NCBI RefSeq assembly: GCF_000485595.1
Contig: NW_014578150.1
Location: 25,927 to 66,619 of the forward strand
DNA from: Priapulus caudatus
Lineage: Eukaryota > Priapulida > Priapulimorpha > Priapulimorphida > Priapulidae
DNA: 40,693 nucleotides
Direction of reading: 5' to 3'
In this document: positions 9,899-21,508 of the stretch, piece by piece
Layout of the letters: the number at the start of each line of letters is the position of its first letter
Numbering within the stretch: position 1 is the first letter of the stretch
Position numbers and translations under genes: made by a program
The notes under the pieces: generated by a model
What the model saw: the letters and a program-made list of their open reading frames with translations, nothing else
Databases searched by the model: none
What the model was told of the DNA's origin: nothing

Positions 9899-12103
9899 TG
9901 AAGGTTAATGGGCTCTTGATTCTACTGCATGCTTGCATGGCTGCAAGCTTGCCTTAAAAAAAGTAACGCCACCAGTTTTGATAAATACATAAACGCTAGT
10001 TATACATCGTTATTTGACAGATTATACACGAATTAAAACCAAGTTTTAGTCATAATTTTATTTTCTTTACAAAAGACACGGCGTTTTCCTTTCACATATA
10101 ATTTTCAATGCATCCACTAGTCTTTAATACACGACTATTGATAGTGACAAGTTCTTTCGTAATAAATAATTGGATGGCAATCAACAACTTTCAGTAAACT
10201 ATACGTTTAACCGTGTTATGCCATATTATAACACATACAATCACATATTAATAGATACAGGTTTCCTCAATAATACAAGTAACAAGGGAATTTGTCTTTA
10301 CTCGAACTTCCTTTCGAATATATCCCGTTGATTCCATTCTGTGCTAGGTTTCACATACGCACACTCATTAATCAGGTTAGCAAGCTGGAAATTAAATATT
10401 TATTTTTGCAGTGCGGTGGCAATTTCGTTTCACCTCCATTACAGTCTACTACTGGAATCAACGGAATACACAATGGAGAGTAAACTTGTCAAATGTACGG
10501 CTAGTTGCATATATAACTACCACGATAATTTTGATTATTTTCACAATCATAATTCACATATCGCCCATATATCTGCCAATATAATATCACAAATCGGTTT
10601 CCTTACGATTGTTAAATGCTTTACCATATACTGGTAAAATAAACAAAAAGAAAAATTCTGATTACGTGTTACATCACTTGACTTTTCTTTCGATCACACG
10701 CGCACACACACATTTATATACATAAATTACACATAAATAAAATTTGTAAATAAAATTTAAAAATCAAATAAATATTTTAAGCTGTATTTCTCTTTGGAAT
10801 CGGTAGAAACAACACTTTCGTTACAGAACACAACTGAAGCTCTCGAGATATTTCATTTCCGATACGATGCAGTATAAGTGACCTTCAGCCGATTGAATAT
10901 AATCACAGCCAGGAGAGACGCTCGCGCAGGTGTCCTACCGTCTAGCGACGAATCGTATATTGCAGAATAATGTGGTGGGAAGCACACACAGTTCGGTGGA
11001 CTAACACCTAACACAGTTGGCGGTCAGATAGAACGCACAGAATAATCACGGATACGTGCACGCATTTACTGATGCACGCACACACACGCGCACACGCACG
11101 CACACAAGACACCCTAACATAGGTGTACACTACGTGCAATCGAACTGTCAGGACTAGACGCCGCACAACATCACAGTCACGGTTAGGGCGGATTGTTGTA
11201 CTGGTGATAGTAGGTGGGGTGGGGGCGGTGGGGTGTGGGTCATGAAAACCTCAGAAGTAACATATCTACAAATTGGTTGGCGGGAAGTAGACGGACATAA
11301 CAATAAATCAGGTGCCGTATGACCTGCGATGCGTACAATCACAATCACAAGCACACGCACAATCAATAACGGGTTGTAGCAAAGAAATAGATATATACAT
11401 ATAGATAGGTGTATATCTATTTCTACGGTTTTGTAGATTCTGGAAAAACACACTAACACTCGATACAATGAGTGGAGCGGGCGAGGACATAAATAAATGG
11501 GCAAGACAACGCTGGCAACATGAAAACATAAAATAGTGTGTCACGATAAAGGGAAACACACATGTCCCAGGAGGCCATGTCAGGTCCAATGCAATTTCAG
11601 TGAAACGAACCTATGATAATTAATATAATATCAACTCCAAAATGTTTGCTGGGTCAGACTACCGACTTTTTACACTGCTTACACAGTACACACGTCTCAC
11701 GAATGATTGTACCAGATACCGCATGGAATACGTATCTAATCAATCAGTACATTTCGCCAGATTGAGTATAATAGACGCTTAGGCATCTTTGCTCCCAAAA
11801 ACAGGCGTTCGAACGAGCTTGCCCGTGTCAATGCCAAAACCCTTCATTCTTCACATGATTCTAATGTACATGCAAGTATATTATATTACAATAGTGTGTA
11901 GTCGCTACAATTCAAAAATCGAACACTGTTTCAATATTTGACTCTGCATCGCGAGTTATTATAGATCTTATTTCTCACACTAGAATAAAATTCGGCACCT
12001 CATGCAACAGCACAAGTCATGATCAGTGCGAAGATAGACGATTATCAGTGCGTTAAAAGAATAACAGAAACCAAGTACAGTGGCAAACTGTTTGTACGCA
12101 ATT
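9899..12103. other. Unassigned stretch between Harbinger and BEL/Pao relics, copy A
   Basis: About 2.2 kb with no recognisable gene. It holds a short inverted pair around GTTGATTCCA/TGGAATCAAC (10325-10462), a CA/GC-rich tract near 11070-11106, a G-rich tract (11213-11239) and a 40 bp hairpin near 11385-11425. It may include the decayed 5' part of the BEL/Pao element, but I see no motif that proves it. Confidence 0.4.
11213..11239 (+). other. Potential G-quadruplex tract, copy A
   Basis: Four runs of 3-5 G separated by 1-3 bases on the plus strand; repeated at 23398-23424. Confidence 0.6.
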
Positions 12104-13618
12104 GAACGCTGCTGCGCGTAGTTAAGAGAGATGGTCCTTATGCTGTGAGGACACGACTGGGGTGGTCAGTGAATGGACCTGTAGGTTACAAGAGTTCAGA
12201 TGAAACACGTAAGGCTACAGCTAGGTCTATCCATAGTGCTGTTGGGTTGAAAGAACAAGTTCACAAGTTCGGGAAAATCGAAGGATCGGATATACTTCAG
12301 AAAGACAGAGGAATGTCTATCAACGATAAGAAGGTCCTAGATGTCTGGGAAAGGAATGTCATACAGGAAGGTGCACATTACCAACTACCAGTGCCATTCA
12401 AGAAGAAACCGCCTAGCTTGCCGAATAACAGAGGGACAGCAGAACACCGTTTGCTATCACTGGCAAAGAGATTGCAAAGGGATAAAGTTCTATGTATGAA
12501 ATACAAACAAGGCATAGAGAAGCTGCTCAGAAAGGGCTATGCAGAAGAGGTCTGTGATGAGACATTCAAAACCAAAGACACCACTGTTTGGTATTTGCCA
12601 CACCATCCCGTCTTGAGTCCCCAAAAGCCGGACAAGGTAAGAATCGTCTTCGATTGTGCGGCCAAGTAGCAAGGAGTATCTCTGAACGACGTAGTGCTAC
12701 AGGGGCCGGACCTTACTAACAACCTGTGGCACGCATGGCAGACATTGAGGCGATGTTTCATCAGGTAAGAGTGCCTCCAGAAGATCGTGATGTCCTGGTA
12801 TTTCTGTGGTGGAAGGATGGGGACTTCCACAAACAACCAATGACGTTCCGGATGTGTGCCCCCTCTTCGGAGGTACATGGAGTCCGAGTTGTTGCAGTTA
12901 TGCACTTCGTCAAACAGCAGGAAATAGTCAAGATGATGGTAAATCCGAAGCAGCAGAGGCCATTCTGCAGAATTTCTACGTCGATGACTGTTTGGTGTCA
13001 GTTGAGAGTGAGGAAACCGCAGTGAAACTTGCAGTTGATCTGAGGGCTTTGATCAAATTTGAGGGGGGAATGGAGGCTTCAGACTAACTAAATGGCTCAG
13101 CAACAAACCATCCGTATGAAAGCCTATCGACTCTTATGTGTCTGGTTGAGTCGATTGTCAATGGGCGTCTACTCATTGTAACATCTGATGACGTGCGGGA
13201 TCAAGAGCCTCTAACGCCAAATCATCTACTTCTCCTGAGGCCGAGCAATAATATCCCACTTCACGTGTTCAAAGGGCATGATCTGTATGGGCGTCGACGA
13301 TGGCGACAGGTACAATATCTGGCTGATGTATTTTGGGGCAGGTGGATAAGGGAATATCTACCTACCTTGCAACAGCGCCAGAAGTGGCTGAAAGAGAAAA
13401 AGAATCTGGAGGGAGGGGACGTAGTGCTGATCGTCGATGACCTACCGAGGAAGAAGTCGCGGATTGGAAGGGTAACAGAAACCTTTCCAGGGAAGGACCA
13501 GCTCGTGAGACCAGCAAAGGTGAAGCCTAGCACTAGAACCCTAGTAAGGCTTGTGCAGAAATTAAGTCTTCTGGAAGTGGCTGGAAGCGTAAAGCAAGGA
13601 ATCATGGAACAGTGTTAA
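12104..13618 (+). pseudogene. BEL/Pao retrotransposon pol relic, copy A
   Basis: Open frames in series match the BEL/Pao pol order with a large gap. The first (to 12669) runs from the protease-RT linker (T-R-L-G-W-S-V-N-G-P) into the fingers of reverse transcriptase (V-R-I-V-F-D-C-A-A-K) and stops at a TAG. After a frame change comes the RT palm with the catalytic Y-V-D-D (about 12979-12990). Near 13100 the sequence jumps to the integrase C terminus and DUF5641 tail (P-L-T-P-N-H-L-L-L-L, then R-R-R-W-R-Q-V-Q-Y-L-A-D-V-F-W), ending at 13618. RNase H and the integrase zinc-binding and catalytic parts are missing. A dead, internally deleted copy; gag not seen. Confidence 0.88.
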
Positions 13619-14540
13619 TTTGAATGGATCCACAGTGTAGCAAATGGAAGTTTGAATTTGTGATTGCGTTACTTTCATATGCACGAATATAGATAATGTG
13701 ATGGAGAGGTGCGAGCCTAGTGCCACTTCTTGTGAGGTCATAGTAAGGTAACCCATGCTAATATGAGTGTAAACGTTTTTGATAAGTAGTTTATCAAGTA
13801 GTCAGATGGATGGTTGGTTATGACAAGGTTCCACTTCAAGCTACTTCATTATGTCAAAGATTGAATAAGGTGTAACTCACTGGCGAATGGCGAATACTTG
13901 CGTTTTGCAGGTAGTACATGTATATTAAGACAGACATGTCGGCTTAACATTAGACAGGTATTGTCGTGTATCTATTGTAGTGAAGTCATCCGTTTAGATT
14001 TACATGTAGTATGGAATGCATAGTTTAGTATAAACCCTGATTATTGTGTTATTTAAAGGTGTAAGAGGCAAGGTAAATTCAAGAAATGTTATTGAAAGAA
14101 ATTGATATCGTTTGGTAGATGCTCTGCTATGGCGACGCATTTAAGGGGTCGGGATGTAAGATATAGAATCGGGGTCGCTTTGACTGCGACGTCAGAAGCA
14201 TAAGTTTGGAGCATAACTTTATCTGGCAGACAGATGGCGTGTGTATTGGCGAGCCTCGATTTCAGGAAAGGAGAGTCTCGAGATCAGTGATTTCCAGCAG
14301 TAAATTCACGTTTTTGGTACAAGCCCAATGTTATTGAAACGCATCGTTCGTACTGAACCTGTCGTTCAGTTTTGCACCAGTTTCCAAGAGATGGTATCAT
14401 AACTCGGCTGTCATCATTTTCGCTTTGTTGTTACGAAGAAGAGTCCTACTGTTGGGAATCACTTAGCAGTTAGACATCACACTTCTGATCAAACAATAAG
14501 GGCGATCGATATTCAGGGGAATATGCTGCCTGTCCCCATG
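13619..14540. other. Downstream of BEL/Pao relic; possible 3' LTR start
   Basis: No gene. A purine tract AAGGGGTCGGGATGTAAG near 14140-14160 resembles a polypurine tract followed by an LTR beginning TGT. No matching 5' LTR was found in the window, so this is only suggestive. Confidence 0.25.
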
Positions 14541-14543
14541 TTG

Positions 14544-14582
14544 CCTACACATACATGTTGAGGATGTGAGAGTCACGTATGG
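14544..14582 (-). pseudogene. Very degenerate copy of the LRP11-like C-terminal end
   Basis: Starts CCTACACATACAT on the plus strand, aligning with CCTACAGGTACAT at the true stop codon, then loosely with the next 25 bases. Weakest of the three decayed copies. Confidence 0.35.
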
Positions 14583-14605
14583 GCATTTACAAGGACTGCA
14601 GTGGT

Positions 14606-14648
14606 CCTACAGGTACATACTGTTGATGAAACAGTCAGGTGTGAGCAC
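14606..14648 (-). pseudogene. Decayed copy of the LRP11-like C-terminal coding end, copy A
   Basis: Aligns without gaps to 15069-15111; I count 32 of 43 bases identical. On the minus strand it reads V-L-T-P-D-C-F-I-N-S-M-Y-L-stop against V-H-D-P-D-Y-L-I-N-G-M-Y-L-stop in the gene. An in-frame TAA lies just upstream, so it is not a usable exon. Also present at 26791-26833. Confidence 0.75.
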
Positions 14649-14680
14649 TTACTTAAAGGAAATGTAGCACCTACTGTTGC

Positions 14681-14722
14681 TTATATGCCAATGCCGTGAT
14701 AGTCAGGGTTGTGGCAATTAAC
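14681..14722 (-). pseudogene. Second decayed copy of the C-terminal coding end, copy A
   Basis: The minus strand reads [12 protein letters not shown]-stop, which resembles N-V-H-D-P-D-Y-L-I-N-G-M-Y-L-stop with a small deletion. Also at 26866-26907 in copy B. Confidence 0.5.
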
Positions 14723-14739
14723 GGGTCTATAGCAACCCC

Positions 14740-14741
<2 letters not shown>

Positions 14742-14785
<44 letters not shown>

Positions 14786-14801
14786 ACACACACACACACG
14801 C

Positions 14802-14843
<42 letters not shown>

Positions 14844-14850
14844 ACGCACA
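14742..14850. repeat. (CA)n microsatellite, copy A
   Basis: About 110 bp of CA with scattered GC interruptions. In copy B it is only about 45 bp (26926-26970). Confidence 0.97.
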
Positions 14851-15068
14851 CGGCAGCACACCCTACAGATACATGCCCCCGCTGACAGACACGGCAGCAC
14901 ACCCTACAGGTACATGCCCCCGCTGACAGACACGGCAGCACACCCTACAGGTACATGCCCCCGCTGACAGACACGGCGACGCCCCCCTACAGGTACATGC
15001 CCCCGCTGACAGACACGGCAGCACACCCTACAGGTAGATGCCCCCGCTGAAAGACACGGCGACGCCCC
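14851..15068. repeat. 41-42 bp minisatellite in the 3' flank, copy A
   Basis: Five units (ATG marks at about 14873, 14914, 14955, 14997, 15038) between the CA array and the stop codon of exon 9. Units differ mainly between GCAGCACACC (41 bp) and GCGACGCCCCC (42 bp) forms. On the minus strand nearly every unit contains GGCATGTACCTGTAG, the last four codons plus stop of the gene. Confidence 0.95.
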
Positions 15069-15069
15069 C

Positions 15070-18027
15070 CTACAGGTACATGCCGTTGATAAGGTAGTCG
15101 GGGTCGTGCACGTTGAGGGGACCGCGCCGTCGCGCGCGTCGCTTGAAGCTGCGCAGCCGGCAGCCGACGAACGCGAGCAGCAGCGCGGTGACGGCGAGAC
15201 CGAGCGAGAGTGCGAGCACCGCGCCCGAGTTCTCGGCGGCCTGAGGCGAGAACACCTCCTCTTCGAGCTGCACCTGCTGCTCCTGCACGTCCATGTGCAG
15301 GTGCATGACCGCCGGCTTGCCCGGCTCCTTCTCCGCCGCCGCCGCCGCGCCGCCCGACGATGCGTTGCCGGGGGTCACCGATGCAGGGTCTGATGCGGCA
15401 GCGGCGACGCCCTCTTGGTGGATGGCACCGCTATCGGCGCCCGTCCGCTCTGGCGGTGGCTGGTTGGCGGGCGCGTACTCGCGCGGAGGAACGCGTGCTG
15501 CCTCCTGCTGGACATCGCCCTGCGAATAATGGCAGAGATGCTGTTTGTTAGCAAAGCTAGAGCTCATTAATGCAAGTGGATTTCGCGTACGACAATATGG
15601 TACGTTCTATCCAGTTAAAGACGATCGGCATGCAGAAGCGGAACCGTTTACCTCTGTGCTTAACCTTTTTTTAAATAACTTTTAATAATTTTTATAATCC
15701 CTATCCTAAAAATTTATCCTAATAAATTTTTTTTATTATTACTGGTCCTAAATTTGATTTATTATCAACATTCCAATTAGTATTTTATATTATATTTTAT
15801 TTGTTTTTATTTTTTATTTGAAATAATTCGTTTTTAATAATTTTTAGTAAAACCAGCACGTGAACTCTCGTGCCACCTCTGAGTACGCTTGTGGTCTACC
15901 TGATAGGGTTGCTGCTGATATCCTTGCCCTAGAGTCCCTAACACAGCTCCCCGATTCCCTAACACAGCTCCCCGATTCCTATCTGGCTGCAGCTGGTTAC
16001 CTCCGCGGTTACTGTCATGAATAGACTGGTCGTACATGTCGTTGCGCTGGACTCCCTGGGGCTGGTACGGCGGCAGCTTGTCTTGTGTGCCTATGGCGAA
16101 AACAACCAGAAATCAACATCAGACATGCTCAATCAAACTCTCACGTCGGTCGAGCAGATTTATATTTTTAAGAACTTGTTTTAATATTATTAGTTACAAA
16201 GAATGTTGCATCTGACCAGAGACACCTCAAATTATTTATCATTTGCAGCGATTGAACCAATCTGTTAAAATCAGGTACCTGAAATGTCTTTGAAAAGTCG
16301 TTTTATTTCCTTGTTAACTGCCATTTACTTATAATATAATAATAATCTAATATCTAGTTGTTAATAACAACAGCAATATATATATCACTATAGGATGTGA
16401 TCAGCAAATGGCACAATTACTAAAATGGCAGAAATATTTTCCTACAGGCCCAAACTGGAAATGCCAGCTCACCTCATCGTAAACGAGAGACATGTTTAAA
16501 GATTTTGAACTTTACATTCTCTTTGAACTTCACAGCAGAGAATCACCGCGGTGGAATGCTCGCGACCCAAATAACTTATACAGACGACCGAACACATGCG
16601 CAAATGCTCTACGTACCTTGAAGATTTTGCCCATAGGGGGCGCCATTGCTGTCGTCATTGTCCGCCGCCTGACCGGCGGCGTAGTGTTGGGCCGGGGAGA
16701 TCTGGCCGTGAGACTGACTCGCCCCCATCGCCAACTCATGACCTGGTCACCGTCAAGGTAAAAGAACTCATTAGTATACAGGTAAGAGCATCATTACACG
16801 CAAGGTCAGCATTTAGCGATGCAAGCATAAATGTGACCACTTGACCTCACCACAGAGTGCAAGACATGCAGCTGATTAATTGCGAAGCCAATTAAGAAAT
16901 TGTCCTGTGAAGTACACATCAGTGTACGGCTACGACGTAATGGGATACAAAATTATTATTCACCATCGTACCCATTACAACATTACTAATTTCTGTATTT
17001 ATTATTATCATCATTATTATTATTAATGCATGAGCTACACTGTGTTTAACGAAATCTCACAGCATCAGTTACAAATACTAGGGGGCGCCTATTTACATGG
17101 CGCGTGCCACCGAGAGCCCGCATTATCGAGGACACTGCACAATCGAGACGGGATACGCTACCGGAGTGCATGGTAGGCTCCGGGGCGGCGAGCGGCCGCG
17201 GGCCAAGCTGTGGGCCCTTCTTCCCACCGTGCGTGTTGAGCATGACCGGCTCTTGGGGCGCCGGCACACTGCTCTCCCCCTCCCGGCTCACATCCCACCG
17301 CGGCGCCGGCTGGCCAGAGACGTCAATCCCTTCCCGGCCATAAAACCTGTTGGCGGAGGAGGAAGGTGCGGGTTATCGTGTGCACAGTTGATTTCACGAG
17401 ACGGCGACCTAGATAGCATTGAAATAATCCGAAATTGAAAGAACAACCAAAAATACATACAGCGCCATGTTCATGGATCTCTACTGCCACTGCTTATTTA
17501 TTTGGATTTGGAATTGCACAAGTTACAATTGTACTTGCATTGTATTTGTATTGCTACCCATGTTTGTATTGTCGCGGTGATTTCGTGTTCGTTGCACAGT
17601 TACTGTAGACGTATTGGTGCGCTAACGACTCCAACTCACTTGTTATCCCAGTTGTTGTAGCTTCCATCCTGCGAGGAAATATCGTAACGTTGGCCCGCAC
17701 GATCGCCGTAGCGATAGTCTGGACTCCCCGTGTCCTTGCCGATGTATGGCTCCTTGCCGTTACCATAGCGATAGTCTGGACTCCCCGTGTCCTTGCCGAT
17801 GTATGGCTCCTTGCCATTACCGTAGCGACCACCGCCGTAGTCGCCGTTGCCGTAACTACCGTAGTTGTACGGCGACTTTCGCACGCCGAAAAAGGAGTCG
17901 TCGTATCGCGGGCCGGTGTCGATTGGGTACTTGTTCAGGTCGAACAGGTAGCCGTCCTTGTACGTGTTCTTGGCGTCATAGTGGTTGTTGACAGGGTAAC
18001 TGCTGTACGTGTTGCCCAGACCTATAT
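15070..18027 (-). CDS. Duplicate 3' half of the LRP11-like gene (exons 5-9), copy A
   Basis: Five exons matching copy B: exon 5 at 17640-18027, exon 6 at 17162-17346, exon 7 at 16617-16742, exon 8 at 15900-16090 and exon 9 at 15070-15519. Splice sites, exon lengths and phases are all kept, with no frameshift or premature stop. Coding differences from copy B are few (for example Gly to Val in exon 5 after F-F-G, and Val to Met in exon 9 before H-L-H-M). Exons 1-4 are not present; the sequence runs into a 10-N gap before the expected LDLa exon. Possibilities: the second haplotype of the same locus left in the scaffold, a truncated tandem duplicate, or an alternative 3' exon set spliced from exon 4 located at 31592-31717. 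The sequence alone does not decide. Confidence 0.8.
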
Positions 18028-19002
18028 CTGCAACGTGAGCAAGGACATGTCAAAACGTGAAGGCATACTCTCCCAGACATCTAAACCATACAAGAGGTGA
18101 CATGGCCAGTCTTACATAGGCCTTAATTGCCTAATCAATATGCCTTAATTTCCAGCTATGTTCACTTTTGACAATCCCAACACAGCCATGCCACGTTTTC
18201 ACAGCTTGATGTATATGTCTCCAAAGTGAGCAAGTCTATCTGTGTATAGGTACCGCTTATGACACACGTAATTGACTTCGATTGGTATGACCCCCCTCCA
18301 GACCCTCCCCCATCCGTCCATAAACGACGTGCCTTTTGGAATGCCTGAGGCGAACCCTGTTTACTGAATAGTTTCTACAGAGGAATTATAAAAAAACAAC
18401 AACCAAGCAGTTATTATCGAAGAGCAATTATCGAGCAAACAACATGACATAGCAACAGGAAATCATATGCACACCGCCACCCCCCACCCGCCACAGGATG
18501 ACTAAGAGAAGATGAGGGATCCGAGATACACTACTTGTCATTCATATGAGATTCTCATGATGCCGGATCGTGAGAGATGAGGATCATCTCATCTTGAGCA
18601 CCTCGTCTTGTCTTGTTCTCAGGGAGGAGGAATGTACATCAATTCCATAACAATTGTCTGTTCGACTTTGGGTGTCAATTCCCACAATTTCTGGGACCAC
18701 ATTCCTGGGGCCATCATTAGACACATTATAAACACTCATCACTTATCATTCATAAGTCTAAAATGTCATAAATTTTGCACGACATTTTACGTTTCTTTAA
18801 TTATTGCACATGCAAAAGTTATGACACATCAGAATTATAAAGGTGATAACAATTTATGATGATTCTGAAAACGACCCTTAGACTGACATGGACTCCCATC
18901 ACACTTAATGCACACCACATCGCACCAAATCACATTTCACAACACGCCACATACAATAGTTATTAGACGTATTAAACGACAATGACAGTCACAACTATTT
19001 AC

Positions 19003-19012
19003 NNNNNNNNNN
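19003..19012. other. Assembly gap (10 N)
   Basis: Ten N. Left of it, copy A ends; right of it, unrelated CT-rich simple sequence begins. This marks a contig join whose true size and validity are unknown. Confidence 1.
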
Positions 19013-19076
19013 TCTCTCTCTGTCTGCCCCCTCCTTCCTCTCTTTCTCTCTCGCTACCTCCTTCCCCTTCTCTCTA

Positions 19077-19108
<32 letters not shown>

Positions 19109-19110
19109 AT
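19013..19110. repeat. CT-rich and (TA)n simple sequence at contig start
   Basis: Interrupted (TC)n followed by (TA)n directly after the N gap. Simple sequence at a contig end is a usual reason for an assembly break. Confidence 0.9.
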
Positions 19111-19189
19111 TGTTTATTTTATTATTATTAATATTATTATTGAATATATAATCATGTTATGGATGTAATTCAAATACAAATACATGTAC

Positions 19190-19380
19190 TGAAGACAGTC
19201 TTTTTCATGGAGAAAAAATCTGATAAGTGCAATAGTGTTGAGCAGTTAAAATAATAAAAATTTTTTGTGATACAATACAAAACAGCGCTATACAACATGA
19301 AGAAGAAGAAGAAACGACAGTAAGCCTATACATTCTGTACAAGTAAAGTGATTAAGGTACATCATTTCAATACTCATACG
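19190..19380 (-). mobile_element. LINE 3' fragment
   Basis: Contains GATACAATACAAAACAGCGC and ATTCTGTACAAGTAAAGTGA, also found in the LINE cluster at 38927-39620 (GACAATACAAAACAGTGC and the same ATTCTGTAC string). No coding part retained. Confidence 0.6.
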
Positions 19381-19400
19381 TCCACCAATATATATATACA

Positions 19401-19406
<6 letters not shown>

Positions 19407-19482
<76 letters not shown>

Positions 19483-19493
19483 CACACACACAC
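19407..19493. repeat. (CA)n/(CACG)n microsatellite
   Basis: CA repeats with an inner run of five or so CACG/GCAC units, followed by (TA)n. Confidence 0.97.
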
Positions 19494-19733
19494 CTATATA
19501 CATATATATATTCATTCGGAATACGCGCATCATTCATTGTTCTCCTATCTGCTATATGTTCTTAAAATTGTATTTATAACAGTTTTTTAAATGTGCTCTC
19601 CTTTTTGTGTCTATTTGTAGCTATAGTCTATTCCAAGCAAGAGCCCATTATACCCCTGTCACACCTTCCCGCGATCACGCTCGCGCTTCCACTGCGACCT
19701 GAAAAGTATGAAAGCGCGAGGAAAAGTGCAGTA

Positions 19734-19972
19734 AGGTCTCTGAGAACGAGTTGGTGACGCAGTGGAAACTGTCAAGGACGGAAGAGGGTCGCCATGAGCT
19801 ACCTTGAGCGCCTAACCTCGGCGCTTGTGTTGGTCCGAATCAAAACAAGTAATGACGCAGTACAGTCGCCGTGGCAGCGCAACATGAGCGTATCGTGGAC
19901 GTAGCAACAACGCATAGAAGCGACTTGGGGTCACAGAAATCGTCCCCTGCGACTGGTTTGCGATTGTTGTAT
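19734..19972. repeat. 239 bp segment shared with COX20 upstream region
   Basis: Partner of 3899-4137. It begins where the two terminal inverted repeats stop matching each other (after GTGCAGT), so it sits precisely at the inner edge of the left repeat. Confidence 0.9.
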
Positions 19973-20381
19973 GCTCATTGGGCTCTCCATACGTGCCTCT
20001 CCCGTTCTTATTGCGCCGTTACTGCGCTTCCACTACGCTTTCTGGGCTTGTTTCCGCTCATTCTACGGCCACACTGCGCTGCCACTGAGACCATGACGCT
20101 CGTAATACGTCCAAGGCGTGGTTCCCACGTTTGCAATAGGCTCACAGAGCGTTCTTATTACGATCCCACTTCCACTGACCCCCCCCCCCACACAATTTTT
20201 TTTTATAAATACAGCTTTATCTTCTATACACAATCATTGTGCATCTGCTCTTCACCATGACCGCAGACAGGCAGAATGTGCTAATTGTACTACAGTTAGC
20301 ACATATGCAGGCACAAGATGACCAGGCCCTTGTCAACACCATTAGAAGGAGAAGAAGGAGGAGGGAAAGAAGGAAGAGGAG

Positions 20382-21508
20382 ATGCTGGTTCGACCATGGT
20401 TAAACGTGGGGAGAAGAGTTCAGTTTGGCCACTATCACTGCCTAATAGCCGAGCTACGACACGAAGATCCTGCATCCTTCTTTAACTTCCTGAGAGTACA
20501 ACCAAAGATGTTTGATGAGCTCCTAGCAAGACTTGGTCCAAGATGCACCAAACAAGACACCATGTATAGGAAGGCTATGGAACCAGGGTTGAAGATTGCA
20601 ATTACTATGCGCCACCTAGCAACCGGTGACAAGTACGCCAGCATGAAGTTTGACTTCAGAGTTCCTCATAACACCATGTCTGTCCTAGTAGGAGAAGTCT
20701 GCTAGGCCATCGTAGATGAGTACAAGGAGGAAGTCATCAGCTGTCCAATCTCCCCTGAAGAAGGGCGTGACGTAGATGGAACGTCCCTCATGCCGGTGGA
20801 GCCCTTGATGGAAAACATGTTGCCTGCAGAAAGCCAGCGAACAGTGGAAGCCTTTATCACAACTATAAAGGCATCTTTTCCATTGTTCTAATGGGCCTCG
20901 TCGATGCGGACTATAAGTTCCTCTGGATAAATGTCGGAGGGCACGGACACATGTCAGATGCACAGATCTTCAATGATTCAGAGCTGAATGAGTGCCTAGT
21001 AGATGGGACCATTTGACTTCCTCCAGCAGACCCCCTAACAAATGACGACAGGGACATGCCATATTTCTTCCTGGCTGATGATGCGCTCGCGATGCGGACC
21101 AACATAATGAAGCCTTACTTGATGCGCAAGATGACCAAAGAGCATAGGATCTACAACTACAGGATATCTAGAGGGCGTCGCGTTGTGGAGAACGCCTTTG
21201 GCATCCTTCTCCTGACCACCATGCAGCATGAACCTGACACCATACGACTGATCGTCGAGGCCTGCGTCTGTCTTCATAATTTGATGAGACTGCGTTATCC
21301 TACCATTCAGAATGCTGCCTTAGATGCGGAGGATATCAACCACCAACTGATCCCAGGTGCTTGGAGGGCTGATGCAAATATGCACGAGCTGAACAACATT
21401 AGAGGGAACAACCGTGTTACCACTGCAGCCAAGAAACAACGAGAATACCTCAAGCTGTACTTCAATTCACCTGCACGCTCTGTGCACTGGCAAGATAGCA
21501 TGATATAA
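20382..21508 (+). pseudogene. PIF/Harbinger transposase relic, copy B
   Basis: Same three broken frames as 8197-9323 and, as far as I can see, no difference within the coding part: TAG after the N-terminal frame, a frame change before the G-A-L-D-G-K-H motif, a stop before the A-D-D-A motif, and the V-V-E-N-A-F-G motif in the last frame. The DDE triad codons are present but not in one reading frame. Any movement would need transposase from another copy. Confidence 0.9.

Larger units (their letters stand above)
8159..19002. repeat. Large direct duplication, copy A
   Basis: Collinear with 20344-31533, same orientation. The coordinate offset is 12185 as far as the minisatellite and 12531-12532 after it, because the array is longer in copy B. 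It ends exactly at a run of 10 N. It carries Harbinger minus its 5' end, a BEL/Pao relic, the minisatellite and exons 9-5 of the LRP11-like gene. I count about 3 differences over the first 6.6 kb and about two dozen over the last 3.9 kb. Confidence 0.97.

Noticed and set aside
14696-14926. Open frames of Thr-His or Cys-Val repeats across the CA arrays (also at 19288-19590)
   Set aside because: They are translations of (CA)n/(TG)n microsatellite with no other coding signal.
15106-15551. Plus-strand open frames opposite exon 9 (Arg/Ala-rich), and the same in copy B
   Set aside because: GC-rich shadows of the minus-strand exon, which has splice sites, a transmembrane helix and phase agreement.
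16530-16739. Minus-strand Arg-rich open frame over exon 7
   Set aside because: It is the wrong phase relative to exons 6 and 8; the phase 1 reading joins both neighbours without a stop.
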